In this document: piece after piece, positions 42,491 to 50,904 of the stretch
Position numbering within the stretch: position 1 is the stretch's first letter
How the letters are laid out: each line of letters opens with the position of its first letter
Assembly (NCBI GenBank): GCA_023442945.1
Contig: JAEZWW010000048.1
Span: 1-64,000 of the forward strand
Origin: Pseudomonadota bacterium
GTDB lineage: Bacteria; Pseudomonadota; Gammaproteobacteria; Burkholderiales; Burkholderiaceae_C
DNA length: 64,000 nt
Reading direction: 5' to 3'
Translations under genes and position numbers: made by a program
The notes under the pieces: model-generated
Databases searched by the model: none
Told to the model about the DNA's origin: nothing
What the model saw: the letters and a program-made list of their open reading frames with translations, nothing else

Positions 42491-44227
42491 TCAGAACGAC
42501 TCCTGCACCTGCTCGGCCACGATGGCCGGCTTGACCGCCACGTCCGGCTGCACGCCCATGATGCGCAGCGTCTGCTGCACGACTTCGCTGAAAACCGGCG
42601 CCGCCACGGTGCCGCCGTAGTAAGTGCCGTTGCTGGGCTCGTCGATCATCACGCCGACGATCAGGCGCGGCGACTCGATCGGCGCCATGCCGGTGAACCA
42701 GGCGCGGTACTTGTTGGACGCGTAGCCCTTGCCGACCTGCTTGCGCGCCGTGCCGGACTTGCCGCCCACCGAATAGCCCACGGTCTGCGCGCGCTGCCCC
42801 GTGCCGCCCGGGCCAGCCGCCATGGCCAGCATCTTGCGAACGGCGCGCGCGTTCTTGTCGGAAAACACCTTGACGCCCTGGACAGGTGCGCTGGCGTCCA
42901 GCTTGAGCAGCGTGGCCGGGATGACCTCACCCCCGTGCGAGAACGCCGTGTAGGAGTGGACCATCTGGAACAGAGACGCCGACAAGCCGTAGCCGTACGA
43001 CATGGTCGCCTGCTCCACCGGCTTCCAGTTTTTCCAGTAGCGCACCCGGCCGGTGGCCGCGCCCGGGAAGGCCAGGTCCGGCTTGCGCCCATAGCCCAGC
43101 GCCGAATAGGTCTCCCACATCTCCTGCGGCCGCAGTTTCTGCGCGATCTTCAGTGCGCCGACGTTGCTGGACTTCTGGATCACGCCTTCCACCGACAGGT
43201 TGCCGTAGTTGTGCGTATCCCGGATCGTGAAGCGGTCCAGCTGGTAACTGCCGGGCGACGTGTTGATCATGGTCTGCGGCGTGACGCGGCCCGCCTCCAG
43301 TGCGATGCCCACGGTGATCGGCTTCATGGTCGAGCCAGGTTCAAACGTGTCCGTCAAGGCGATGTTGCGCAGTTGCGCGCCGGTCAAATTCTTGCGGTTG
43401 TCCGGCGAATAGCTCGGGTAGTTGGCCAGTGCCAGCACCTCGCCCGTCTGCGCGTCCAACACCACCACGCTGCCCGACTTGGCCTTGTGCGCGAGCACGG
43501 AGTCGCGCAGCTTCTGGTAAGCGAAGAACTGCACCTTGGAATCGATCGACAGCTGGATGTCCTTGCCATCCACCGGCGGCACCTCATCGCCCACGGCTTC
43601 GACGGCGCGGCCCAGACGGTCCTTGATCACACGGCGCGACCCCGGCTTGCCGGCCAGTTGCTTGTCAAACGACAACTCAGCCCCCTCCTGGCCGTGGTTT
43701 TCCACGTTGGCGAACCCGACCACGTGGGCCGCCGCCTCGCCTTCAGGGTACTTGCGCTTGTACTCGCGGCGCTGGTGGATGCCGGGGATCTTCAAGTCGG
43801 CGATCTCCTTGGCAACAGGCTCGTCCACCTGGCGCTTGATCCACACGAAGCTCTTGTCCTCGTTGGCCAGCTTCTTGTTCAGCTCGGCCAGGGGCATGCC
43901 CAGCAGCTTGGCCAGCTGCTGCAGCTTGCCTTGGTCGCGGTCAACGTCTTCGGGGATGGCCCAGATGCTGGGTGCCACCACGCTGGAAGCCAACAGCAAG
44001 CCGTTGCGGTCGAAGATGCGTCCGCGGCTGGCCGGCATGTCCAGCGTACGGGCAAAGCGCACTTCGCCCTGGCGCTGAAAGAAGGCGTTGCCAAACACCT
44101 GCACGTAGGCGGCGCGCGCAATCAGCACGATGAAGGCCAGCGCCAGCATCGCCACGATGAACTTGCTGCGCCAAACCGGTGTCTTGGACGCCAGCAGCGG
44201 GCTGGAGGTGTAGCGGATATCCCTCAT
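42491..44227 (-). CDS. ftsI: Septal peptidoglycan transpeptidase (PBP3)
   Basis: This class B penicillin-binding protein of 578 residues has one N-terminal membrane helix (about residues 23-43). The pedestal follows with RGRIFDRNGLLLASS. The transpeptidase domain has the active-site SxxK in EPGSTMKPI, SSN in IQKSSNVGALKI, and KSG in GGKSGTARK. It crosslinks septal peptidoglycan with FtsW. The ATG overlaps the ftsL stop (ATGA). Confidence 0.97.
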   Translation of the reverse strand: MRDIRYTSSPLLASKTPVWRSKFIVAMLALAFIVLIARAAYVQVFGNAFFQRQGEVRFARTLDMPASRGRIFDRNGLLLASSVVAPSIWAIPEDVDRDQGKLQQLAKLLGMPLAELNKKLANEDKSFVWIKRQVDEPVAKEIADLKIPGIHQRREYKRKYPEGEAAAHVVGFANVENHGQEGAELSFDKQLAGKPGSRRVIKDRLGRAVEAVGDEVPPVDGKDIQLSIDSKVQFFAYQKLRDSVLAHKAKSGSVVVLDAQTGEVLALANYPSYSPDNRKNLTGAQLRNIALTDTFEPGSTMKPITVGIALEAGRVTPQTMINTSPGSYQLDRFTIRDTHNYGNLSVEGVIQKSSNVGALKIAQKLRPQEMWETYSALGYGRKPDLAFPGAATGRVRYWKNWKPVEQATMSYGYGLSASLFQMVHSYTAFSHGGEVIPATLLKLDASAPVQGVKVFSDKNARAVRKMLAMAAGPGGTGQRAQTVGYSVGGKSGTARKQVGKGYASNKYRAWFTGMAPIESPRLIVGVMIDEPSNGTYYGGTVAAPVFSEVVQQTLRIMGVQPDVAVKPAIVAEQVQESF

Positions 44228-44538
44228 GGTGCCCGTCCTTGCGCCTGCGGCGCCGATGCCACCGCCGGCGCGGCGCTGGCCGAAGTCACATACTCGGTCA
44301 CGGCGGGCGTCACCGTGCGCATGGCCAGCTTGTCCTTGGCCAGGGTTTCAACGCGCAGCGAGGTGGCGGCGGCGCGCTTTTCCACTTCCAGGCGACCGTG
44401 CTCGGTCTCCAGGCGGTGCGCTTCGGCCGCAGCACGGTCCAGCTCGGTGAACAGGCGGCGCGAGTCGTACTGCACGCGCACCACGTACATCGCCGACACC
44501 ATCAGGGCCGCCAGCAGGACGATCGACAGACGGGTCAT
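44224..44538 (-). CDS. ftsL: Cell division protein FtsL
   Basis: This small bitopic protein of 104 residues has a membrane helix at about residues 4-22 (LSIVLLAALMVSAMYVV), followed by a coiled-coil segment (LFTELDRAAAEAHRLETEHG) that pairs with FtsB. The C-terminal ~25 residues are an Ala/Pro-rich tail. Position between rsmH and ftsI, with ATGA overlaps on both sides, confirms the call, since FtsL sequences are poorly conserved. Confidence 0.95.
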   Translation of the reverse strand: MTRLSIVLLAALMVSAMYVVRVQYDSRRLFTELDRAAAEAHRLETEHGRLEVEKRAAATSLRVETLAKDKLAMRTVTPAVTEYVTSASAAPAVASAPQAQGRAP

Positions 44539-45476
44539 GCGCGCGCCCCTGCGTGCCGCGCGGGCACGGGCGCCTCGGTGCGCTCAGCCACGCGCATGAT
44601 GGCGCTGCGCGCGCGCGGGTTGGCGGCCACCTCGGCTTCGCTGGGACGCACGCGCGCCAGCGCGCGCAACAGGGTCGGCGCCGGCTCGGCGAAGGGGGCG
44701 CGCCGGTCCACGACGGCACGCGAGTGCCGCGCAATGAACTGCTTGACGATGCGGTCTTCCAGCGAATGGAAGCTGATCACCACGAGCCGACCTCCGGGTT
44801 GAAGCACATGCAGGCTGCCCTCTAGCGCCTGCTCGAGCTCTTCAAGCTCACCGTTGACGAAAATCCGAACAGCCTGAAATGTGCGCGTTGCAGGGTTCTG
44901 GCCCGGCTCGCGGGTTTTGACCGCGCCAGCCACGAGCTCGGCCAGTTCAGCGGTGGATGCAAGAGGGCCCCGTTCCTGTCGGCGCGCGACAATCGCCTTT
45001 GCAATGGGGACAGCAAACCGTTCTTCGCCGTAGTCACGAATCACCTCTGCAATCTGTCGTTGATCGGCCACCGCCAGCCACTCGGCCGCGCTCTGACCCC
45101 GCGTCGGGTCCATGCGCATGTCCAAAGGACCATCGGCACGAAAAGAAAAACCCCGCTCGGGGTTGTCGATCTGCGGCGAGCTGATGCCCAGGTCCATCAA
45201 CACCCCGGTGACGCTGGCCGGCGGCAATTCGCCCAGCGCCGCAAAGCCCTGGTGCCGGATCGAAAAACGCGCGTCCCGGATCTGCTCGGCCTCGGCCAGG
45301 GCCTCCGGGTCCTTGTCGAAAGCCAGCACACGCCCCGTCGCGCCCAGCTGCGCCAGCAACGCGCGCGAGTGCCCGCCGCGCCCGAAGGTGGCGTCCACGT
45401 ACTGGCCGTCCGGTCGGGTGACCAGTGCGTCGATCGCCTCGTTCAGCAAGACGGTGGTGTGCGTCCATGTGTTCAC
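44535..45476 (-). CDS. rsmH: 16S rRNA (cytosine(1402)-N(4))-methyltransferase
   Basis: RsmH (MraW) methylates C1402 of 16S rRNA. The start is GTG at 45476 (MNTWTHTTVLLNEAIDAL), 16 bases after the mraZ stop; the same frame is open upstream but there overlaps mraZ. The product is 313 residues with the SAM loop DATFGRGGHSRALLAQLG, LMDLGISSPQIDNPERGFSF, and VISFHSLEDRIVKQF near the C-terminus. Confidence 0.97.
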   Translation of the reverse strand: MNTWTHTTVLLNEAIDALVTRPDGQYVDATFGRGGHSRALLAQLGATGRVLAFDKDPEALAEAEQIRDARFSIRHQGFAALGELPPASVTGVLMDLGISSPQIDNPERGFSFRADGPLDMRMDPTRGQSAAEWLAVADQRQIAEVIRDYGEERFAVPIAKAIVARRQERGPLASTAELAELVAGAVKTREPGQNPATRTFQAVRIFVNGELEELEQALEGSLHVLQPGGRLVVISFHSLEDRIVKQFIARHSRAVVDRRAPFAEPAPTLLRALARVRPSEAEVAANPRARSAIMRVAERTEAPVPARHAGARA

Positions 45477-45492
45477 CGCGCAGGGCCTGCCG

Positions 45493-45921
45493 TTAGAAAA
45501 CGAATTCCTTGAAGGAATCCGGCATGCCTTCTTCCAACGCCTTGGCCTCTTCGGCCTCGTAGCTCGCCTTATCCCACAACTCGAAATGGGCGCCCATGCC
45601 CAGCAGCATGACTTCGCGCGTGATGTTGGCGGCAGCGCGCAACTCGGGCGCCACGAGGACGCGGCCAGTGGCGTCCATCTCCACATCCATGGCGTTGCCC
45701 ATGAAGATGCGCTTCCAGCGCTGGGCACTCATGGGCAGCTGCACGATGCGGTCGCGGAATTTTTCCCACTCAGGGCGCGGGAAGACCATCAGGCAGCCAT
45801 CGGGGTGACGCGTGATGGTCAGCTGACCGGCGGCCGTCGCCAAGAGGACGTCACGGTGCCGGGTCGGCACGGACAGCCTCCCCTTTGCATCCAGACTCAA
45901 CGATGACGGCCCTTGAAACAC
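45493..45921 (-). CDS. mraZ: Transcriptional regulator MraZ
   Basis: The first gene of the dcw cluster, 142 residues, built from two SpoVT/AbrB-type halves (SLDAKGRLSVPTRHRD at the N-terminus; EMDATGRVLVAPELRAAA in the second). In E. coli MraZ represses the dcw promoter by binding direct repeats upstream of its own gene. Matching four-fold direct repeats are seen here at 45963-45995. Confidence 0.97.
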   Translation of the reverse strand: MFQGPSSLSLDAKGRLSVPTRHRDVLLATAAGQLTITRHPDGCLMVFPRPEWEKFRDRIVQLPMSAQRWKRIFMGNAMDVEMDATGRVLVAPELRAAANITREVMLLGMGAHFELWDKASYEAEEAKALEEGMPDSFKEFVF

Positions 45922-45962
45922 CAGACTTCCCTGCTAAGAGTGCCTCAACAAGACGGGAAAGG

Positions 45963-45995
45963 CACTTTCCCCCACTTAATTGCACTTTTTTGCAC
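45963..45995 (-). promoter_or_regulatory. MraZ-type operator, four direct repeats
   Basis: On the minus strand GTG recurs four times at exact 10-base intervals (GTGCAAAAAA, GTGCAATTAA, GTGGGGGAAA, GTGCCTTTCC). This is the spacing of known MraZ boxes. It lies between 42 and 74 bases upstream of the mraZ ATG and overlaps the predicted -10. Confidence 0.7.
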
Positions 45996-46021
45996 TGTAG
46001 CAGGAAAACGTCAGAGGGCAA
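45994..46021 (-). promoter_or_regulatory. Predicted dcw promoter upstream of mraZ
   Basis: TTGCCC and TACAGT are spaced by 16 bases on the minus strand. The -10 runs into the first GTG box, so MraZ bound to the boxes would block it. This is inferred from the sequence only. Confidence 0.5.
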
Positions 46022-46322
46022 GGTGGTCACACAAATTATTTCAATGAAATCAAGACCTTAGCTGGGTTTTCGACCAGTTCAAAAAATAAAAAGGCTTTGA
46101 AATTAGGTACTTAGCGCCGACACTCAAAGTAGCCTCTCGGTAGCGGATTTCCGACCATTGCGCAACAGGGACGGTGACAGGGCGCAGTGAGCGCAGCGTT
46201 TCCGAGACCTGCCACGCCGTTTTCCACCTGATGGAGCCGTCAAATGCTCCACCGGTCCCACCGCGAGGTGCCTCTCCGGCCGGAGGTTGCGCTGCGGGCG
46301 CGCATGGAGTGCGCCGCGCAAG

Positions 46323-46342
46323 AAAAAGGCCCCGAAGGGCCT
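46323..46342 (-). terminator. Rho-independent terminator after hslU
   Basis: On the minus strand aggccc-ttcg-ggcct has a stable TTCG loop and a T-run. It lies about 36 bases after the hslU stop. Confidence 0.85.
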
Positions 46343-46377
46343 GGTTGCGCTGACGGACCGCCCCTGCGGCGGGCGCC

Positions 46378-47712
46378 TCAGAGGATGTAGCGCGACAAAT
46401 CCTCGTCCCGGCTCAGCGCCGACAGGCGCTGGTCGACGTAAGCGGCATCGATCTGCACCGTCTGCCCTTCGTGCCGGGTGGCGCCAAAGCTCAGCTCTTC
46501 CAGCAGGCGCTCCATGATGGTCGACAGGCGCCGTGCGCCGATGTTCTCGGTCGATTCGTTCACCGCAAAGGCGATCTCGGCCAGCCGCGCGATGCCGTCG
46601 GCAGTGAAATCCAGCGTGACGCCCTCGGTCGCCATCAGCGCCTGGTACTGGCGGACCAGCGACGCGTCGGTTTGGGTCAGGATGGCTTCGAAGTCCTTCA
46701 CCGACAGCGATTGCAGTTCCACCCGGATCGGCAAGCGCCCTTGCAGCTCAGGGATCAGGTCGCTGGGCCGCGACAGGTGGAAGGCCCCCGAGGCGATGAA
46801 CAGGATGTGGTCGGTGCGCACGATGCCGTACTTGGTCGTCACCGCCGTGCCCTCGACCAGCGGCAGCAGGTCGCGCTGCACGCCCTGGCGCGACACTTCG
46901 GCCGTGCTGCCGCCTTCCATATTGCGCGACGCGACCTTGTCGATCTCGTCGATGAAGACGATGCCGTTCTGCTCCAGGTTGTGCAGCGCCTGCACGCGGA
47001 TCTCGTCCTCGTTGACCAGCTTGCCGGCTTCTTCATCGACCAGCAACTTCATGGCCTCGGCGATCTTCACGCGGCGCAGCTTGCGGCGGCCGGCGCCCAG
47101 GTTGCCCAGCACGCCCTTGAGCTGCTCGGCCATGTCTTCCATGCCGGGCGGGCTCATGATCTCCATGGTGGGCGCGGGCTGGGCCAGCTCCAGCTCGATT
47201 TCCTTGTCGTCCAGCTGGCCTTCGCGCAGCTTCTTGCGGAAGGCCTGGCGGGCCGAGCTGTCGCCGGCCGGCGCGTTGCTGCCGTCGGCGTTGCGCGCAG
47301 GCGGGATCAGCACGTCCAGCACGCGGTCTTCGGCCAGGTCTTCGGCGCGCGAGCGGTGCGCCTTCATGGCCTGCTCGCGCTGTTGCTTGACGGCCATCTC
47401 GGCCAGGTCGCGAATGATCGAATCAACGTCCTTGCCGACATAGCCCACTTCGGTGAACTTGGTCGCCTCCACCTTGATGAAGGGCGCGTTGGCCAGCCGT
47501 GCCAGGCGGCGCGCAATCTCGGTCTTGCCCACGCCCGTGGGGCCGATCATCAGGATGTTCTTGGGCGTGATCTCGGGGCGCAGCTTTTCGTCCACCTGCT
47601 GGCGGCGCCAGCGGTTGCGCAGCGCAATGGCCACGGCGCGCTTGGCGTCCTGCTGGCCGACGATGTGGCGGTCGAGTTCGGAGACGATCTCCTGCGGCGT
47701 CATGGAAGACAT
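46378..47712 (-). CDS. hslU: ATP-dependent protease ATPase subunit HslU
   Basis: This AAA+ unfoldase of 444 residues feeds substrates to HslV. The start MSSMTPQEIVSELDRHIVGQ matches the family N-terminus, supporting the ATG at 47712. Walker A GPTGVGKTEIARRLA is at residues 57-71, Walker B is IVFIDEIDKVA, and the C-terminus DEDLSRYIL inserts into HslV. Repeat R12 lies between hslV and hslU. Confidence 0.98.
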   Translation of the reverse strand: MSSMTPQEIVSELDRHIVGQQDAKRAVAIALRNRWRRQQVDEKLRPEITPKNILMIGPTGVGKTEIARRLARLANAPFIKVEATKFTEVGYVGKDVDSIIRDLAEMAVKQQREQAMKAHRSRAEDLAEDRVLDVLIPPARNADGSNAPAGDSSARQAFRKKLREGQLDDKEIELELAQPAPTMEIMSPPGMEDMAEQLKGVLGNLGAGRRKLRRVKIAEAMKLLVDEEAGKLVNEDEIRVQALHNLEQNGIVFIDEIDKVASRNMEGGSTAEVSRQGVQRDLLPLVEGTAVTTKYGIVRTDHILFIASGAFHLSRPSDLIPELQGRLPIRVELQSLSVKDFEAILTQTDASLVRQYQALMATEGVTLDFTADGIARLAEIAFAVNESTENIGARRLSTIMERLLEELSFGATRHEGQTVQIDAAYVDQRLSALSRDEDLSRYIL

Positions 47713-47716
47713 GGAA

Positions 47717-47785
47717 TATTTATGCCAAATAGGGCTGCAGCGCTACAACCATCTGCGCGAGCAGCTATGTTAACAATAGCAATTG
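47717..47785 (-). repeat. Dispersed repeat copy R12, between hslV and hslU
   Basis: The sequence gcgctacaaccatctgcgcg, then agcagctatgttaacaatagc, lies inside an operon spacer, so it must be transcribed with hslVU. Confidence 0.85.
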
Positions 47786-47801
47786 GAGCGAATGATCGAG
47801 G

Positions 47802-48347
47802 TCAGAGTGTCTCGATCGTATGGTGCATGTTGGTGTAGATGCACAACTCGCCCGCGATTTCCAGCGCCTTCTTCACCACCTGGTCTGCCGGCAGATCGGT
47901 GTGGTCCAGCAAGGCCTTGGCGGCCGACTGCGCGTAGGCGCCGCCCGAGCCGATGGCCACCAGGCCTTGCTCGGGCTCCAGCACGTCGCCGTTGCCGGTG
48001 ATGATGAGCGAGGCCTCGCGGTCGGCCACGGCCAGCATGGCTTCCAGGCGGCGCAGCACGCGGTCGGTGCGCCAGTCCTTGGTCAGCTCGATGGCGGCGC
48101 GGGTCAGGTGGCCCTGGTGCTTTTCCAGCTTGGCCTCAAAGCGCTCGAACAGCGTGAACGCGTCGGCTGTGGCGCCAGCAAAACCGGCCAGCACCTTGCC
48201 ATGAAACAGCTTGCGCACCTTGCGCGCCGAGCCCTTGACGACGATGTTGCCCAGCGTCACCTGGCCGTCGCCACCGATTGCCACCTGCCAGCCTTCGGGC
48301 GTCTGGCGCCGCACGCTGATGATTGTTGTGCCGTGAAAGGGTTCCAT
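47802..48347 (-). CDS. hslV: ATP-dependent protease proteolytic subunit HslV
   Basis: This proteasome-type Ntn protease has 181 residues. The catalytic threonine is in GTTIISVRR, here preceded by a short propeptide (MEPFHG) that must be removed to free it; many betaproteobacterial HslV proteins have this. Other motifs: VTLGNIVVKGSARKVRKL, LAGFAGATADAFTLFERFE, and AIGSGGAYAQSAAKALL. It precedes hslU as usual. Confidence 0.97.
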   Translation of the reverse strand: MEPFHGTTIISVRRQTPEGWQVAIGGDGQVTLGNIVVKGSARKVRKLFHGKVLAGFAGATADAFTLFERFEAKLEKHQGHLTRAAIELTKDWRTDRVLRRLEAMLAVADREASLIITGNGDVLEPEQGLVAIGSGGAYAQSAAKALLDHTDLPADQVVKKALEIAGELCIYTNMHHTIETL

Positions 48348-48408
48348 CGCGCGCAGATGGGGGCGCCGCGGCGCAGCGCAAGCCCTGCGCCGGGCGAAAT
48401 TTGCGCGC

Positions 48409-50199
48409 TCAGTCGCTGCGCAGCAGTACGCGCGCCGTGTCCTGGATGCCGATGACGCCGAAAAACGCCGCCACCAGCCGATTGACCTGCTTGAAGGTCA
48501 CCGGCCGGCCTTCGCCCTTTTGCTGCATCGCCCAGTTGAGCAGGTCGCCCGCAGCGCCAAAGTCGACGCGCAGCAGCTTGCGGCAGTTGAGCTCGAACAG
48601 GCCCACCCCTTGCGCATCGGCCAGGGGCGCGAGCGCCGGTTCGGCCGTGCCCACCAGTTCGCCTTCCAACGTGGCGCGCAAGACGCCAGTCTCATCGATG
48701 CGCGGAGCTCCCGGCGCGGGCGCGGCAGCGATCTCCAGCGACGAATCGCTGGCCGCATCCGGGCCAAAGTCGCTGGGCACGACGGTCTGGCCCTCTTCGG
48801 TCATGCGGTTGAAGCTGCCCACAGGCTCTTCCCATGCGGGTGGCGACACTTCGTAGGTCACGCAGTAGTTCAGCGCGACCAGCTCGAATTCATCCATCTC
48901 GGCCTGCACACGCAGCAAAGCCAGGCGTGCGTCCCACCACTGCGGGTCGGCGCTGCGGTCATCGGTGGGCGAGCGCTCGGTCAGCACCGCCAGCAGGCGT
49001 TCGTCGCCCAAGAACTTGACGCCGCCCGGCTGACCGCCCCAGCGCTTGAGCACGTCGATCAAGCCCGGCAACGCCGCTGGCTCGATCGTTTTCAGGTGCC
49101 GCCAGTCGATGCGCCAGGGCGATGGGTTGCGCTGCAGGCTGGCGTTGAGCGCGGCAATCGACTGCGTGCCGACGACCGACGGGCAGACCCAGTGGAACAG
49201 GCCCGACACCACCGGCGCGGGCGCTGTGAGCGGCGCCGGCGTGGAGCCGGTCGGCACGATCTCAGTGACCAGCGCCCATTGCGGGGCCGAACGCCCGAAC
49301 AGGTCGGCAAAGTCGATGGCCGCGTCGTCGAACTTGTCCTGTTGGTGGCTGGCGCGGTACAGGTCGAACAGCGTCAGCCAGGTGTCGAGGTCGCTGTGGC
49401 GGCTGCCGCCCTCGCGCAGCAGTTCCAGCAGACCGGCCTCGGCACCGGCCACATCGCCGTTGGCAAAACGGATCGCGGCTTCCTCGATTTCCGGGTCCTG
49501 CTTGGCTTCAATCATCACCTCGACGTTGAAGTCCGCGCGCCCGCCAAAGAGCACCACGCCCGAACGCGAGTCCTCCGACGTGTCCACCGTCGCGCCCAGT
49601 GCCGCCGGCATGGGCGCCGCGGCCAGGTCCGGCATCGGTGGCGATGCGGGCACGCGGCTCAGCAGCTCGTCGCTCATCGTCTCGGTTGGCGCAAACGCGC
49701 GCACCTGCGGCGGCCCGCCCGCGCCCGTGGGGGCGGCGTCCGGTACGACGGTGTTCAGCGTCGGCGGGGCCACAGCTTGCGCCGCAGCCTGTGCCGCTGG
49801 TTCCGCCCCCGGCGCTCCAGCCGCGTTGGCGGCGGCCTTGTGCTTGAACCAGGCGGTGGACATCTGCGCTTCGATCTCGTCGATCTTCTTGAGCGTGCGG
49901 GCACGCTCGCCCGTGTTGGCCGGCTGGCTGCTGGGGTAAAAGGACGGGTGGGCGGCCGCGTCGCGCGCACCGTTTTCGCCCCGCCGGCGCAGCTTGCGCA
50001 GCATGTCGAATTCGCGGTTGCGCACGAAGTCGTTACGCCGCTTGCGCACGATCATTTCCTTTAGCGCCAGCCGCGATTCGGCGTCGCCGCTGTCGGTTTC
50101 CGGCCGGTCCAGGTCCGACCAGTGCGTGGTCGGGCTGGTGACGAACTTCACCATCTTCGACAGCAAGCCGCCTGGGCGTGTTCCGGAATCCTTGCTCAT
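48409..50199 (-). CDS. STAS-like domain protein of unknown function, hslV-dksA locus
   Basis: This 596-residue cytoplasmic protein has a basic N-terminus with KRRNDFVRNREFDMLRKLRR, then IDEIEAQMSTAWF, a long Ala/Pro-rich linker, and a helical middle rich in acidic residues (DPEIEEAAIRFANGDVAGAE). Two STAS-like segments follow: one with PSPWRIDWRHLKTIEPAALP, and the C-terminal one with GLFELNCRKLLRVDFGAAG and FKQVNRLVAAFFGVIGI. STAS domains are phospho- or nucleotide-binding signalling folds. Homologues at this place are common in betaproteobacteria; the role is unknown. It starts 46 bases after the dksA end. Confidence 0.8.
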   Translation of the reverse strand: MSKDSGTRPGGLLSKMVKFVTSPTTHWSDLDRPETDSGDAESRLALKEMIVRKRRNDFVRNREFDMLRKLRRRGENGARDAAAHPSFYPSSQPANTGERARTLKKIDEIEAQMSTAWFKHKAAANAAGAPGAEPAAQAAAQAVAPPTLNTVVPDAAPTGAGGPPQVRAFAPTETMSDELLSRVPASPPMPDLAAAPMPAALGATVDTSEDSRSGVVLFGGRADFNVEVMIEAKQDPEIEEAAIRFANGDVAGAEAGLLELLREGGSRHSDLDTWLTLFDLYRASHQQDKFDDAAIDFADLFGRSAPQWALVTEIVPTGSTPAPLTAPAPVVSGLFHWVCPSVVGTQSIAALNASLQRNPSPWRIDWRHLKTIEPAALPGLIDVLKRWGGQPGGVKFLGDERLLAVLTERSPTDDRSADPQWWDARLALLRVQAEMDEFELVALNYCVTYEVSPPAWEEPVGSFNRMTEEGQTVVPSDFGPDAASDSSLEIAAAPAPGAPRIDETGVLRATLEGELVGTAEPALAPLADAQGVGLFELNCRKLLRVDFGAAGDLLNWAMQQKGEGRPVTFKQVNRLVAAFFGVIGIQDTARVLLRSD

Positions 50200-50244
50200 G
50201 GACGCGGGGGTTGGAGTGACAAAAGCCTGACGCGGTCGCCGCCG

Positions 50245-50904
50245 TCAGTCGCCAAACATCTTCTGCTTGAGCTCGCGGCGCTGCTGCGCTTCAAGCGACA
50301 GCGTCGCCGTGGGACGGGCCAACAGGCGCGGCACACCGATCGGCTCGCCGGTCTCGTCGCAGTAACCGTAGTCACCGGCGTCGATGCGGCCAATGGACTG
50401 CTCGATCTTCTTGAGCAGCTTGCGCTCGCGGTCGCGCGTGCGCAGCTCCAGGGCGTGTTCTTCCTCAATGGTGGCGCGGTCGGCCGGGTCGGGCACGACC
50501 ACGGTGTCGTCGCGCAGGTTCTCGGCGGTCTGGCCGGCATTGGCCAGGATGTCGTCCTTAAGCGCCACCAGCTTGCGGCGGAAGAACGCCAGCTGCTTGT
50601 CGTTCATGTACTCCGTGTCGGGCATGGCCACGACTTCGGCATCGGACAGCTCTTCGACGCTCTTGGTTTTCCAGTTGTTGGCCAGTTTCGGATCTTTCTT
50701 GACCGGAATGGCGACGGGCGGCGTAGCAACAGTGGACATGGGTACGGGTAATACCTTCAACGGGGCCGGCGCCGGGAGTGGCGAGGCATGGGATCGGGCG
50801 GCAGCGGGGGTCGCCGGTGCCTTGGCCGCGCGCGGAGCGGCGGCCTTCGTTTTGGCGGGCGTGGCCTTGGAGGGGGCGGGGCCTTTAGGAGCTGCGGATT
50901 TCAC
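50245..50904 (-). CDS. dksA: RNA polymerase-binding transcription factor DksA
   Basis: DksA acts with ppGpp in the RNA polymerase secondary channel. The coiled coil spans AFFRRKLVALKDDILANAG to ERKLLKKIEQSIGRIDAGDYG. In the C-terminal globule only one of the four zinc-site cysteines remains (GYCDETGEPIGVPRLLARPT; the others are Thr, Ser and Ala), so it should be zinc-independent. The GTG start at 50904 has a good aggag 9 bases upstream, so the ~55-residue Lys/Ala/Pro N-terminal extension is real; an internal ATG at residue 56 has no site. The total is 219 residues against 151 in E. coli. Confidence 0.94.
   Translation of the reverse strand: MKSAAPKGPAPSKATPAKTKAAAPRAAKAPATPAAARSHASPLPAPAPLKVLPVPMSTVATPPVAIPVKKDPKLANNWKTKSVEELSDAEVVAMPDTEYMNDKQLAFFRRKLVALKDDILANAGQTAENLRDDTVVVPDPADRATIEEEHALELRTRDRERKLLKKIEQSIGRIDAGDYGYCDETGEPIGVPRLLARPTATLSLEAQQRRELKQKMFGD

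Larger units (their letters stand above)
45922..46377. other. 456-bp spacer between mraZ and hslU
   Basis: Near mraZ it holds the promoter and MraZ boxes. Next comes an unusually AT-rich stretch (about 46025-46115). Then a GC-rich part (about 46130-46320) with several short dyads (for example ggagc-n7-ggctcc on the minus strand near 46225-46245) but no convincing ORF. The hslU terminator is at its far end. I could not match it to a known RNA. Confidence 0.6.

Noticed and set aside
46022..46322. RNase P RNA (rnpB), which can lie near mraZ in related bacteria
   Set aside because: None of the conserved rnpB blocks (such as gaggaaagtccgggc) is present, and the segment is too short.
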